DNA of 64,000 nt, from NCBI RefSeq assembly GCF_963662255.1, contig NC_085047.1:46345006-46409005 (forward strand). The letters run 5' to 3'. Position numbers and translations under genes: made by a program. The notes beneath the pieces were generated by a model. That model had not been told where the DNA came from. It ran no database searches and worked only from the letters and a program-made list of their open reading frames with translations. Shown here piece by piece: positions 25,646 to 39,020 of the stretch (the stretch's first letter is position 1; each line of letters starts with the position of its first letter). This DNA comes from Cinclus cinclus (Eukaryota; Chordata; Aves; Passeriformes; Cinclidae).

Positions 25646-25688
25646 GGCTGGGGGTGGGGGGGGGTGGGGTGGGGGGGTGGGGGGCTGG
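25646..25688 (+). repeat. G-rich tract, quadruplex candidate
   Basis: Runs of 5, 9, 4, 7 and 6 G separated by single T residues. It meets the four-run pattern for an intramolecular G-quadruplex. Confidence 0.9.
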
Positions 25689-28600
25689 CTAGGAGAAGGC
25701 CCAAACCAAAAAAAAGAAACTGAGTGGGCCAGGACCATTTCCTGTCTTCCTGGCCAGTGAAGGGAGATGCTGACAGAGATCCGAGGATGCCACAGTGCAG
25801 CCTCCCTTAGTCTGGGCTGTGCTCAGGGTGTTGTTCAGCCCTGTGCTATCTGTTGTGCTGAATATGAGATTATTGCCAGAGGTGAAAATATACTGTCATA
25901 AAATTCTCCCCTAATAAATTTCCCTTCATTAAGTCAGCTTGCATTTTAATTGTGGAGACTATACTTTCTCCACCCAGTTACTGTGGTTTTCCCAGGCATG
26001 AAAACTGGGGATTTTAGCCAAGGGTGGAATTGTGTGAACTGTAGCTGGTTCCATTCCAAACCTTCACAAAAGTAGAAACACATATTAGGCATTTCATAGT
26101 TTTCCCACAAAAGGAATAAAAAAAGAGGAAGAACTGTTGCAGGTTTGCCATAAGAGCTTTCTCCAGGTAAAATTGTTGGATATACCACTAAAAAACACGT
26201 GAAAGTAATAGTTAAATTAACAAAAATAATAAGGTCTCCTTGAGAAAACCATGACTGGAAGGACAATATTTGCCAAACAGGCCTGGAAATGAGTAAAAAT
26301 GTATCCCACTGCTAGGGTATTGAAAGAAAGAATATGAAGTGAGAGCTGGATGGAATGAGGCCTCAGGAAAGCTACATCAGTGAGCACTGGTACACCCAAC
26401 ACACATCACTCTGCTTCTTAAGGAAGAAGCAAGGAGTTAAAAGGCAACAGGAAGGAGCCAGGGGTTGGAAGAGCTGCCCTGTGAGGTTAAAAAAGAAATT
26501 AAATGTCCCACAGTACAAGGACTGTGCTGACCACAAGGGTCTTGCTTCTACTGCCTTGTGCCTTCCAGATCCAAACATAAAATTCCTGTAGTCTAAAAAG
26601 GCCTTCTGCCAATAACTTTGTTTTAAAGCTCACCGAACAGCTGATCACCAATGATCTCAGCAAGCACCAAGTTCACAGATAAATACTGCGTCAGACATGA
26701 AATAGGGAGCAGCTTCATCTTGGTACCTATAATTAGATTAAATTAGAGAAATCAAACATTGCTGTCAACAAAGAGGATTAGAAAAAGGCTGCATTTGGCA
26801 CTCCTGCTACCTGCAGCACATGGCACTGTCCTGGGAGGAATGTGAGTCAGAGGAGTTTCTGCCAATGGGCATCTGGGCTGTGCCTGTGGAACTGCACTGG
26901 GAATGGCCAAACACACCCTTGAGACATCAGCCATGATGAAATGGGGTCCAGGCAGCCAGACCAGAGTTTGGATCCAATTACTGAGTGAAAATAATCAGTA
27001 TTCACCACAAATAGTTTGCTTGTAGAGGCTGGATTAGGAGGTTGGTACAACATCTGGGTAGCAGCTAATCCCCCTGTGTAGCTTTGAAATTAAAGATGAT
27101 CCTCTCAGCAGCTGAGAAACATCAGTAATAAAGGATCACCAGAAGAAACTGATGTGGAAAGAGAGGTGGATGGTGAATGGACAATTCAAAGGAAAGCTAA
27201 AAAAAGGGAAAAGAAGAAATACAATGAAGTATGGAATATATCCACAGGGTTACATGAGCTTGGAAATCATGCAAAGGATCATAAATTAAAAAAAAAAGGG
27301 GGGCTAGTAAATACAAGGTTTTGCTTCCCTCAGAGAAACTTCTTGAGGAAATGCACACTAAAAAGATGAGAAGCAACCAGAATAACACAGTTCCAGTGCC
27401 ACTATTGAAAAAAAAGCTCACTGAGTGTTATCAAAAGTAAGAGACAGCTGTGGTGTTAATGCTAAACAAGCCACTCTTCCCATGGTAGCTGGGCTTTATT
27501 CAGTTCTGGTCTTTGTGCTTTACTGCTATAAACCAAGTAATCATGTGTTGTTCTGGAAGTGTCTCAACATTGCTTTAATTAGGCAGCTTACAAATTATCT
27601 GGTTTTTAAATTACTCATAAATCATGATCGTGGTCATGTTAAAGTCCTCCTTGTAGGCTCTAAAAAGCAGCAGTGATCACCTCTACCTTTTAACAGAAAT
27701 TTCAGAACCTTTGACATGACCATCGGTGGAAGGTCCTGCAACTACACGCTTGGCAAAAGGGCCCCATGCTGCTGACAGGTGGATATTTACCTCATGGAAA
27801 ATTCTCCAGCTTTCCTCAGAATGAAGTAATGCCATCAGGTAGATGGCAGCTGGCAGTAACCCACATCAGTGAAAATCAGAAAAGCTTAAGCAGGGATCAC
27901 AGAAAAGAGCTTGGACCAGCACAGTACCAGGGCAGGTGGGTATCAGCTATCACAGGTAAACTATCTTAGAAGGAAAAAATTGATTTTATAGGGGAATAGT
28001 CCAAGTTTGCTACCCTGGAAAATGGGTAAATGAGGATGAGCCGTTAACATCCATTTCCAGCTCTGCAACAGGCTGTGGCTGGCTTCCCAGGAGCTGGGCA
28101 GACTGGCCTATACAGGCAGTACAGCCAAAAGCCCTTTGCTACAGGAACAGGGCAGCAAGCCATGCTGGAGGCCAGCACAGACTGACCTGGCCTAAGAAAC
28201 AGAACAAACCCCAGGACTGTGGGCAAGGCTGCCCACACGGCCTGTTTACTGACCTGCACCAGCACGGCCAGCAGCAGCATGTCGGAACAAAGTCCTTTTG
28301 GTGACAGACAACAAACTCACAGGAGAGGTGGCAGCTGGAAATTACACTTTGTTTTGCTCTTCATAGGCATGGGGACAGGACTGCCAACAGGGTGGACATG
28401 GCAGTAACTACCCAAGGCTACAGTCAGTGGCCACTGTCTGGACAGTTGTTTACAGCACGTTTTATGGCAGCACACTCCAGAGGAGTCTGAACTGTAGTTT
28501 TTTAAGAAGAGACTTGAAACCAAAAGCTATATTCAGATGCAGTAAACACTGTTTACAAAGTGCAACAAACATGCACCTACTTCACTTTTACTGATGATTA

Positions 28601-30557
28601 AATATGTTTGCATTATTCTCTACCTACTGGTTTTCCCTTATAACAAACTATTAGGACACTAAGATGAGATTAAATCTGACTTTATTTGCCATAATATAAA
28701 TAATATCTGCATCTTCTTAAGAAAAATTGCATTCTCTATTCTTCTTTCCAGTCATATCCTTACTTTTAATAGCTTTTGTTTTGTAATCAGCACACTGGAG
28801 CAGTACGAGATGTCTCAGCAACTGAAGCTATATTCAGACTTCACATAGTAATCATCCTTTACTATGCACTGATACAGATACTGATGGAGGGGAGATGATG
28901 TTTGTAGTTAACTTTTCTTTCTAAAGAAGCAAAATCAAAAGCAAATGGAAACATCTGTGGTTTGTAGAAGTACAAAATGTGACTTCATGATTCTCCATAA
29001 ACTTCAGTACAACATGAGGCACTGCTCATTCCATAAAATCACCTGGTTATGCAATTTTCTGTCTCCAGTAGTCTGTGAGTTTGAAATGGCACAATTACAC
29101 GTTTCCATTACTGCACAGCTTTGACATTGCTGAGTAATATCAGAAAATCTGGTTTTGTAGTTGCAAGGTGCTCTGGAATGTGGAAAACTGTACACTTCTG
29201 CGACTGCTGCCTTTGTGCAATACTGGCAATTCCAGAAATATGCTTTTAACTGCACAGAAATACTTTCTGTATGACTACAAAGGATTTAGTATGCAGATTT
29301 CACCCCATTAAATAGGGCTTATAAAAAAACCAACCAAACAAAAACAAGCTCCACATCAACACAGCTTGCAGTGAAGCTGACTCATAAATAACAACCTCAT
29401 TTTTTCAGTAATATCAGAGTCACAGTAAGGATTTTCCATTACTTTCTCCTTGAGCTGCCAAAAAATGCCTCCATTGTATTCCTTAGGAGCATTACCTGTT
29501 TAAACAGACCGAGAACAAGCAACTGTCGCTTGATGTGGAACATAGCTACCGTTACGATACTGGAAAAATTAGTGCAAGATCTGATGTTAAAGTTTAAACA
29601 CATCGTGAATAGAAAGAAGGGTTTTTATAGCGTTTTCAATTACAGAGCGTTTTTAATGTTTTCTATAGGAAAACATCTCCATTGCGATGACAGAGAGGTG
29701 TTGGACCCTTGTGGAGGCCTTGGATAGCCTGTTAAAACTACATTATAATCTAGTCTTAAGATAAACAGATCAAACATACAATTTAGGGCAAATTTACAAT
29801 ACACAATTTTTATTGTATAGAGTCTTCTAAAAAAAGTAAATTCAGCATAAAGCTCTCCTGTATCCACATGAAACTATGGACTCTTAAGTTAGCTTTTCCA
29901 TATTGGACTATATTCTACCGAATATAGAATATCCCACAGATAAAAGAAAACAAGTTTCTGGATGATTCTGCATCTTACACATCTCTGCTTCTTGTGAAAA
30001 CAGATGTGAAATCCAAGTTGCTGGAAGGAGTCTACCAAGTCGCATGTTAAAATCTCCATTTCACACCCACATTCAAGAAAAAATCTCATACACACTGAGT
30101 ACTGTTTTATTCCAAGCATCCCTCCATTTAAATATCTGGTGAAGAGCAATCCATCCTTGCAACCCCATGGAGCATTTCTTTGAACATGCTAAGAAAATAA
30201 GTTATACTGTTCAAAGAAAACTAGAACACTGCTAGTTTCTTATGACCTCCCATTTATAAGAGAAGCAAGAGGTTTGTGTAGCCTTTCTAGAGAAGAAGAT
30301 TCTATCAAAAAAATGAATAGATACCAGTCCATAGGTAACTTCCTGTAAGTGATGTGCTCTAAGCTGCACCCCTGCTTAGCTCTGAATAACATGCTGAAGG
30401 GAGGAACTCCTTTCTCTTTCTGAAATCACAGAAAAGAACAAAAAGAAATCCTTGGCTGTTGTTTTAGTACATACAAAGCCTTACCAAATCAAATGTGAGT
30501 TTTCCATTGGGGTCAATTTTTGTCTTTCTACTCTGCAATAGCACCCACATGTGCATG

Positions 30558-30586
<29 letters not shown>
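30558..30586. repeat. CA dinucleotide microsatellite
   Basis: About 14 uninterrupted CA units flanked by gtgcatg and tcatactg. Likely polymorphic in length. Confidence 0.95.
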
Positions 30587-30588
<2 letters not shown>

Positions 30589-31744
30589 ATACTGAAGTTT
30601 GAGGGAACAAAGCAGATGAGGAGGCAGCTAGAGCAAACATATTCATTTACACTTGTTTGCTGTAACTAGATCCAAATGAATTTGTGAAACAATCCCTTTG
30701 GGCCTGGTAGGCTGCTGAAAGCAGAAGACCATTTGGTTTTCCTCCTGATACTTCCAGTAATTGTTAGGTTCACATCAGCTGGAGATGTGAATGGAGAGCT
30801 CCTGTCCTCCTTACCTCCATCCCTGCAAGGGCACCACAGTTACAGGTTCTCAAACACCTTTTTGTAATTCCATACTATGGCAATGCAACCCTCACATGGA
30901 ACTATACAGGCACTGGCAGCAGATCTCATCTTTTGAGAAACTGAGATTGACAATGACATCACTTTGTCTCAAAAGGATTTTTTGCTGTTTTTATACAGGC
31001 ACCACAAGCACTTCTCCTGCTTCCCTAATGAAGCACAGTTCACTCTTTGCCTAAAAGATGGTATAGATAAGATAACACAGTTTAATACCATTCCAATTGC
31101 TTAACAGTGCAATCAGAAAAATGCTCACATTTGAAGTTTCAAACTCATCATGACTTAACAGAAGAATAGGGAAACAACTACAGGATAGGGAAAGTAAATC
31201 AATAAAGCTGCTTTGCAAGCTGCAAACCACTCCATTACGCTCAGAGATTTAAGAAACAGAGGTATTGGAGACTTCCCTTAGTGAAGCAATTATTTCCCTG
31301 CATCTGTTGTTTCTTTCCATCACGTATAAGAGATGGTTTCTTTTTAATGACATTAAATCGAAGGCTTTGGTATGAACATATTGGACACTGCTTCCAATAA
31401 GCAGCAGTAACTTACAGTAAAATACATGCGATAAGGAAAACAATAAATATCAAATTGGTGAAACAGAGAAAAACACAGTGCAACAAAGATGGCCTTAGAA
31501 AATTCTATAGGTGTAACCTGAATTAAAAAAATTGAAGGCTTTTAAAGTATGCAATTGTATAAAAAAGAAACCACAAGATAAATTATTCCAAAACATATCA
31601 TAGTTTACTATAAAATAGGTACTTGAACATTTAACTACTGCTCATTCTGTTGACAATCAAACAAAATAAATATTTGACTGTGTCTGGAGCAACATTTCTG
31701 ATGCAAAATTATTCAGAATCAAATAAAACTCGAAATCAGGAAAT

Positions 31745-31960
31745 GCAAACCAGGAGGAAACTTAGGAGGTCTCTGCTGTAACCTCCTGCTCACAGCAGGT
31801 CTGAGGTCAGACCAGGCTGCTCAGGGCTTCATCCAGTCAGGACTTGAAAACCTCCAAGTTGGGACTACACCACTTCTGTGAATAAGGTGTGCCTTTGCCT
31901 GACTAATCCTCATGGGGCAAAAGGTGTCTCCTGGAGGCTGGAACTCCTACATTTTTGTCA
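31745..31960 (-). mobile_element. CR1 LINE 3' fragment, old
   Basis: The plus strand reads ggaaacttaggaggtctctg, cctcctgctcacagcaggt, gaccaggctgctcagggctt, catccagtcaggacttgaa and aacctccaagttgggac. This is the CR1 3' UTR in reverse, diverged. The right limit is uncertain and the match may run to about 32100. Confidence 0.65.
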
Positions 31961-34078
31961 AGAATCCCCCCCGCCTCCTCCACTTATAGCTGTATATCTG
32001 TGTGGGAGCTGATGCTCCAAGGTGAGATCTGCTGTAACCCTGTGGAGGAGCTGCTCACTGTACAGAAGTGCTCTGTCTCTAAAGCATCAATCACACTGGA
32101 GCACACAAGTTAATACCTTCCTCATTAAAATATTTTATTAATAAGCAAATAATAAAGAGAGCAGCAAATATTTCATGACATGATCAAGTTTTAAAAAATC
32201 TAAGAGTAAACAGAAGTACTGCAAGCTAATTAGTTATGACAATGTCATATGCCCTCAAGAAAAACAGGTCAAATCTTGAAAGTAATCAGAACCTTCTTCA
32301 GCCTTGACTGAAATGCAAAACCATACACAAAATGAGGAAATCAACCTCATAATTAATTTACTATTCCTTAGTAAGGCCTCAGGAGTGAGGCCTGACCTCT
32401 CAGATATGCAGGTTGGGCCAGTCACTGTGGCAATAAAAACAAGAGAAGAAACATGAATTTTTAAAGTATTGGGATAAAGTAATAATTTGAGCTTACAAAT
32501 TTCCTGTTCACTCCAATGATTATAAGGAAGCAGAGGCTAACCTCTGCACTATGCCTCTCATCCTATGTTTTACCTCCAGAAATGTGTTCTTGGCCCACCA
32601 CCTGCATCGAGCAATAAAAATTATAGTACATCTCTTTTACTGTGACCTAAGCACAAATAAGTGGGCTTGGTATGTTCATGCAGACATTTCTGCTAAGCTC
32701 AAAATGGTAACTAGTAAAGTTACAGCTTTACTAAACAACAGCTTGTTTGTGTACTACATTCTCTATGAAAAAACACATGAGAATTAGCAGAATGACAGCT
32801 TAAAATTTCTGCATTTGTACTGTGAAGTTGCATGACCAGCTAGCACAAACTAGCTGCCTAATTCAAGCAGGGTGGGTGCAGCAATGCACTGCTTCAAGTT
32901 ATTCTTACTATCTGCATTAACAGTAATGCCCCAAGGCTCCAGCTAAGATCAAAGTCCAACTATATTACAAAGTACAGATGTCCATAATAACACTTTGCAG
33001 TAGACCAAAACATGCCACTGTAGCACCTGAGGTTGATCCTACTTCCAGGTGTATCCTGTGTTTTTATGTGTGGAGGTGTTGTATCTCCTGAGGGAAGGAC
33101 AGCAGTGCAGTAAAGCATAAATGCTACATCTAAGTCATTGTATCTTTCCTTCTCTAGGGGACCAAAAGAGCAAATCTTAGAATCATGGAATGGCTTAGGT
33201 TGGAAGGGACCTTAAAGATCATCTAGTTCCAACTTAAGATATCTGGGTTCTTTCAGCTACAACTGTTACATTCACTACAGCTGAGTCCTAAAGAAGCAGA
33301 TCTTGCTTCAACCAATGTATAAAACAGACCTGGCAGCAGAGAGGTGAACTGGTTTCCCAAGATAGTTCAGTTCATGGAGAAAGCCCAGACAGATGTACTA
33401 CACCATACTGTTTCCCAAACCAGCTACTAAACCCAGATCTCTTATTTCTCACAGATAAGTCATAAAATCGGGCACATAATTATGCAGTGATGCCAAGAGC
33501 CAGCATCAAACATCAATGAGCAAAGCCACGGGCTCTCAAGTGCATGGTCTTGAAGACCACGTAGGTCTCTGGTAAGTCTTACAGAACCAGGGGGAGGGGA
33601 TGGAGGGGGAATTCTGCTCTATTTACTCTCATTTAGATCACCTTATAGGTACAGAAGTGCCAAGGGGAGGGAAAGGAGGAGCAGTTCTTTCCCCTACATT
33701 GTGAAACAGTAACAAATTTGAACTGAAGTAACCCTTAACTACTGCTGAGGTCTCAGTTCACTGTTGGGTGAAACCAAGCTTTGCTCAATACAACCTACTC
33801 CTATCTGCAGTCACTGCTTTACAAATTAACCTCACTGGCACAGTGACTGGCAGGGGAGAGCTTATTTTCTCCAGTGACAAACAGCTGATGTTTGCCTGTT
33901 TCAGATCCCTGCGTTAGCAAATATTGTTCGAGTGCTGAATTCCTAAGCAAGTTGAAAAATGCATTATTTAAAACATGATTGTGTTCCTACAATGCACAAT
34001 ATTAACAGCGCTAAAGCTACTTAATGCTTACAAATCTAAAACATTTGTATAGTAATTTGATAAATTTTAACTGAACTT
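31961..34078. other. Intergenic DNA downstream of CRYL1
   Basis: No coding similarity seen. It holds a minus-strand AATAAA at 32134-32139, a possible distal polyadenylation signal for CRYL1 about 2.1 kb after the stop, and one short CR1 end at 33178. If the distal site is used, most of this stretch would be 3' UTR. Confidence 0.45.
33178..33236 (-). mobile_element. CR1 LINE terminal fragment
   Basis: It reads tagaatcatggaatggctt, aggttggaagggacctta and aagatcatctagttccaac, close to the CR1 3' terminus in reverse. It is only about 59 bases long and relatively little diverged. Confidence 0.88.
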
Positions 34079-34084
34079 TTTAAT
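34079..34084 (-). terminator. CRYL1: Candidate polyadenylation signal of CRYL1 (ATTAAA)
   Basis: TTTAAT on the plus strand, hence ATTAAA on the transcript strand, about 175 bases after the CRYL1 stop codon. It is the nearest acceptable signal. No strong GT-rich element follows, and an AATAAA at 32134-32139 is an alternative. Confidence 0.3.
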
Positions 34085-34258
34085 AACTGTTTCTAGTCAT
34101 TCATGAATTTGGCAAATTTGGACCAAATGTTTCATTGGTCTCCATGTGCATGTATCATTGGTTGCCCATTCAGTCTCCTCTTCCACATGATCAAAAATTT
34201 CTGCTTTTTTATGAAGATCTGCTCTTCATTTGGTCTCTCCTGTTAGACAAGGTGCACC

Positions 34259-34372
34259 TCAGTCAGATTTCATTTGTGTTTTCAGTTTGGCAAGACCGGT
34301 GAGACATTCATCTCTCCATTTTCTCCTGGCATCCAGGACTTTTGGAACAGCTGGAATTTTTTCAGACAGTGC
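34259..34372 (-). CDS. CRYL1: CRYL1 exon 8 (last coding exon)
   Basis: Encodes the C-terminal 37 residues (about 283-319) and a TGA stop at 34261-34259. The protein text begins ALSEKIPAVPKVLDARRKW and ends KLKTQMKSD. It aligns with the human end, where ARRQWRDECLMRLAKLKSQ is conserved. The acceptor is ctcttccag|GC and the phase is 0 from exon 7, which ends in the complete codons V-N-Q. The first dozen residues differ most from mammals, as expected for the variable loop before the last helix. Confidence 0.96.
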   Translation of the reverse strand, partial: ALSEKIPAVPKVLDARRKWRDECLTGLAKLKTQMKSD

Positions 34373-36015
34373 CTGGAAGAGAAAATTAAAGATTAATAAA
34401 TTTCATGTTCTGAGTGAAAAGTTTTTCCCCAGCATTTCTTTCCTTCTTTCCCTGTGTCAGAAACACACAACTATAATTTAGGCTATCATAGGAAATGGGT
34501 CACTAATTCTTGCCATAAGTGATTGGAAAGGAACCAACCTGTATGGGAATAAAAATGCTCCCACTTGGATAAGGTTATCCTGAATGTGGCAATGAAGATG
34601 ACTATAGAAACACCAAAGCATCAGCCTCTTCCCTCATTTTGCTCCACACAGTCTAGTCTCTTTGATAATAATCTTTTATTAAGTAGGAAGGAGACAACCT
34701 GGCCATTTGTGTTGCTGAAAATATATTCTGAACCAGATTCCTGCGTGTAGTTCTCCATAAATGAAGTGAGGGATATCATGTTCATAAAAGAATTTTGTCT
34801 TAAGAATACCAGTTATAATGAAAACAAGAGGGGAAGACACATAGAAAACTCAGGGAAAAAAATATTTCCGAGTGCACAAAGTTGTCTTAGAAATGCCAAG
34901 GAAAAAAAAGTTGTTTTGAGACTGCAGATAGAGACCACAAGGTCATCTTTGCCAAAGTAGGACCTGAGGTCTTAGGCTTAAAAGGCAAGTGTTGAGAAAC
35001 AGCATAAAACCCGGACCTACTAAAACCTGGACCTACTACCAATGACTGGCAAGATGCAGTCACTCCAGAAAATAATCAGAGGGAGGGATGGAGGAGTAAG
35101 GTAAAAGCTTCTGATTGCAAATGACCCCAAAATTATTATTCATTGTTATTACAAGGAGTCTATGTTATTTAAGCATAAAAGAGTATCTTTCCTCAAAATG
35201 TATTAACATAAATATGGACACAAAACACTATCTTCCAGACAGGTTGCCTCTGTATTTGGAATTAATCTCTGAGAGCCAATCAGAAATGATTCAACCCCTA
35301 CACATGTTCTTTAGTGAATCATTAAAAAAGGCACCTTTTAGGAGGCAGAGTTAGGAAATGACAACACTTAAGTTGATTCCTATGGTCATTCAAAATGACT
35401 ACGTAGTGAGTATAAACAAATTCTGGACTTAGAAATGTTAATACATAAACCAGATTCCAATCCAGAACAGCACTTAAACACATTTTGTCTTTAAACATGC
35501 AAGTAACCTTATCACACTGCTCACATGCTTATCTTAAACACATATTTGCACACCTTACAAACTGGAACTCTGGTTTGTAAAGTATAAAAAGAGCACCCAG
35601 AAGATAAAAGCTACAGGTTTATGCAGGGAGATGGACTATGAGGAAGACACAGGATGAATATTCATGTAGGAAAGGAGGCTGAGCATAATATGATAAGAGG
35701 AAGGAAGTGGTAAGGAATAGCATGGAGGATTAAATGCCAATAACCCACAGTTGTTAGCAGCTGACTCATCTGTCTAGTAGTAATGTTACTGGTAATAATG
35801 CGACTACTAGTTCACTTTCCCATGATGTATTGTCCAAGTGCTTTCAAAAAGGACTCACAGGCATGCTGTACTGATTTTTCTCTTAAAGTACACATTGATG
35901 CAATAAATACAGACTAAAGATACCTCCAGCAGTAAACTGAAATAGTACAAATGTTAAAATAAAAACTAACATTCTTTGTTCTGAATGTCACTGTTTTTAT
36001 CAACTCTGTATTTAC
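34373..36015 (-). other. CRYL1: CRYL1 intron 7
   Basis: 1643 bases, from the donor CAG|gtaaat to the acceptor cttccag. AT-rich, with no repeat family recognised. Confidence 0.9.
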
Positions 36016-36122
36016 CTGATTGACTTTCTGCACAGTTTCACCTGAAAATTCTGGAACTGGCCCAAAGGTGTTCAGAACAAGTCTCATTCCTTCAGCATAT
36101 CTTTCACAATAATTTGAAACAC
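36016..36122 (-). CDS. CRYL1: CRYL1 exon 7
   Basis: 107 bases encoding residues about 247-282. The first Gly codon is split with exon 6 (G|GT), followed by [19 protein letters not shown] and then [16 protein letters not shown]. The human counterpart reads [20 protein letters not shown]. The acceptor is tattttcag and the donor CAG|gtaaat. It belongs to the all-helical C-terminal domain that forms the dimer interface in this family. Confidence 0.97.
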
Positions 36123-37129
36123 CTGAAAATAAGAGTAAAAAGTTACATTTCAACAGAAATTCCTATTTAAAGTCAGTAAGGCTGCCTGTGCTTAAGCATT
36201 GTCTTAAATCAGAGACCCAAAAAATGGTCTGCTCTTATGATTGAGACACCTACCTGTCATCAAGGAAAAATGGATTCTATCCACCCCATTTCCATGAAGA
36301 TTATTTAGGACATGGCTGCACTGCAAAACCAATGAATGTCACACACCAGCAGGCAATACTGTGTGAGGGTGTAGTGCACAAACACGAATATACCTGTGCT
36401 GTGTTCTTTGTGACCAGAAAGCTTCCATGACTAGGGTCCATGAGGAGAATGTTCTCACCTCTCCTCCTGGTCAGCATGTGTCATATCTTGAAGCATTCCT
36501 GTCATTATTTTTATTTATTAACCTGGAGTGTATAAAGAACAACATGGCTTGGGGGAAAGCATCAAAGGCATGGAGATACAGGTGGCCTCCAGTGAAGGAA
36601 AAAGGCTAAAGGAGGAACAGATGGATCTTGTAGATCAGTATCTTGCAACCCCTCACTGGGGTTAGAGACAGGGATTTGGCTTTTATAACCCTCTCTGATG
36701 GCTGATCACTTCTAGGGTGAGACAGGATTCACCTGACAAAGTGAAGAAAAGGCATCTTTGCCAAAACCCTGGGCCCATCCGGTGAGAAAACCTTTGTATC
36801 AGGAGCAACTGAGGTGTGTGGGGATGGCTCACACAACTGGAGAGATACACACTGCAAGATAGCACATCCCCTCCTTGTCTATCTCTGTTACAGGGCAGCT
36901 CAGATCTGTGGAGCTATTCCATGGGAAGGACGACCGGCTGAGTGAGAACCTGTGGACAGGCCAGTAAAGCACAGCATCCTCCAAGGGCAGAAACAATCCA
37001 TCCTGATATTCAGGAAGACAAGTACATGTATCAAAAAATTTGCTTGCATGAGTTCCAGTGCTAAAAGATGTCATACAGCAGTTGGAAGGAGGGACAGGCT
37101 GTAAAGAAGACATTTAAAAACACCACCTA

Positions 37130-38605
37130 GGCATGTAGGAGTGGTGTAAGGAAAGCCAAAGATCAGCTCCAGTTGAAACTTGCAAGGATGTCAAGGGCGA
37201 CAAGAAGGACTTTTACTGTTAGTAATAGCCCTTATTGTTACTAGCATGCCCTTGCAAGTCTGCTTTCTACTGTACTTTAAACATTAAGTCAGTCAATGCA
37301 TCAATGTCATCACAAGATCTTCAGATGACTGAAGGCAAACATTGCACCCATCTTTAAAAAAAGGTAAAAAGAAAAAAAGCTGGGATACTACAGGCCAATC
37401 AATCTCCCTTCTGTCCCTGAGAAAATTAAGAAGGAAGTCCTCTTGAAAGAAATTCCTAGACACAGGAATGAGAGTATGATTGTGACAACAGCACGTAGTC
37501 TCTAATGGGTACACCATAGTGTAAATCATGCCTAATTGACTTTGTTGCCTTTTGTGATTAAATAATTGTTTATAAAAAATAGGAAAGTAGTGGATAACAT
37601 CTCAACTTCAGAAAGGCATCTGACACGGTCTTTCATAATATTCATGTATCAAAGTTAGGACATTAGGGTCTGTCTGTCTGGACAATTAGATGGAAAAAAA
37701 TGGGTTGGACACATAGGCTCAGATGTAGTGGTTAATGGATTGCACTCCACCTGCAGACCAGCAAAAATGGAGCATTGCAGGAACCCCTCCTGAGGCCTGC
37801 ACTGCTTAACAAAACATGCTCATAATGTTTGTGAATAGTATCAAATTGGGTAGGAGTGGCAGCTAGAGGGATATGGACCAGTTGATACACTGAATGGCAG
37901 GACTGCCTTTAGAAAGGTTGGAGGAATAAGCCAATATAAAACTTCAACAAGGACATGTGCAAGATCCTGCACCTCAGAAGGAAGAGCTCCTTGCAACAAC
38001 ACAGGCTTGTGAACTCCCAAGAACTCCTGGTAGTGGCAGTCAGCAAGCTGCACGTGAACCAAGAGTGTGCCCTGGCAGCAAAGAGGGCCAACAGCCTAGG
38101 CTGTGTTAACAGACTGAATGTTAATTAACAGTAGACTGAAGGAAGCAATTAACACTCTTTACTTAGCATTCATTAGACTGCATCCACAAATACTGCATTC
38201 AGTTTGGGACTCCCCAGTACAAAAAAACACTGACAAAACAGAGCAATTCCAGCAGAAGCCATCAAAACAGTGGTGCCTGGAGCACTTGTCCTGAGAGGAG
38301 CAGCTGAGGGATCTGGGTTTGTTCGGCCTGCAGGAGAGATGGCTTTGGGGCAACCTACCAGCAGCTCCCCAGTGCTGCAGCAGAGCTTGTGGGGAGGTCA
38401 GTGAGCACACAGAACCAGGCTCTTTACGTTTGTTGGACAGCAGAAGGACAAGGGGCAACAGGCACAATTTGATATGAGGGGTTCAGACTGAACACTCAAG
38501 CACTGGCACAGAGGTTGTGCAGTCTCTACCCCTGGGGTTTTTCAGGACTGTATGAAATCCTGAGAGCTTGATCTGACCTCAGGACCTTCACACAGGATCT
38601 GTGAA
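37130..38605 (+). mobile_element. CR1 LINE fragment, degraded reverse-transcriptase region to 3' end
   Basis: It runs antisense to CRYL1. Recognisable CR1 ORF2 blocks appear in order: the 'KA(R)...LQLKLAKDVKGDKKDFY' region near 37155-37220, 'DD..KANIAPIFKK' and 'GYYRPINLPS' near 37325-37410, the region before the catalytic box near 37820-37850, the 'QFGTPQ' block near 38195-38215, and the tail near 38480-38600. Many stops and frameshifts leave no usable protein. It is one of the longest mobile elements in the window. Confidence 0.82.
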
Positions 38606-38960
38606 GCTCTTAAACACATGGTCAGAGAACCTGAGAACCAGCTAACTGATAATAACAGGCAAAATGGCAATCAGGTAGACCTTGGCTGAAATACAGAAAG
38701 ACCCAGCTTCCATCAGCTCCAGTAGGAATCTCTAAACCATTATTGTTGAGGCACTAGAGAGTATGAAATCATACATACACCAAAAAGAGAAATCAGTCAC
38801 TCAGTCAGACACACATATCTAGTAGACTTTTCCGTGCTATTAATTACCACATAATCAAGAAAGGATAAGGCAGCCTTTCCCAATCAGGACGTCAGGAACT
38901 GCACCACAACAGTAAATGAGCACTGCTTGCCTGGCAGTAAACAAGCTGACACTGATAAAA

Positions 38961-39020
38961 ATCACAGAATCAACTAGGTTGGAAAAGATTTTGAGATCAT
39001 TGAGTCCAACCTATCACACC
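38961..39020 (-). mobile_element. CR1 LINE terminal fragment
   Basis: It reads atcacagaatcaactaggtt, ggaaaagattttgagatcat and tgagtccaacctatcac, the CR1 3' terminus in reverse. The match may continue weakly to about 39060. Confidence 0.85.

Larger units (their letters stand above)
20651..31744. other. Intergenic DNA with simple repeats, no gene recognised
   Basis: About 11 kb without recognisable exons. It contains G runs at 22711-22736 and 25646-25688, a CA microsatellite at 30558-30586 and a short A/C tract at 29322-29346. The open frames seen are 60 to 170 codons long and match nothing known to me. Confidence 0.55.
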
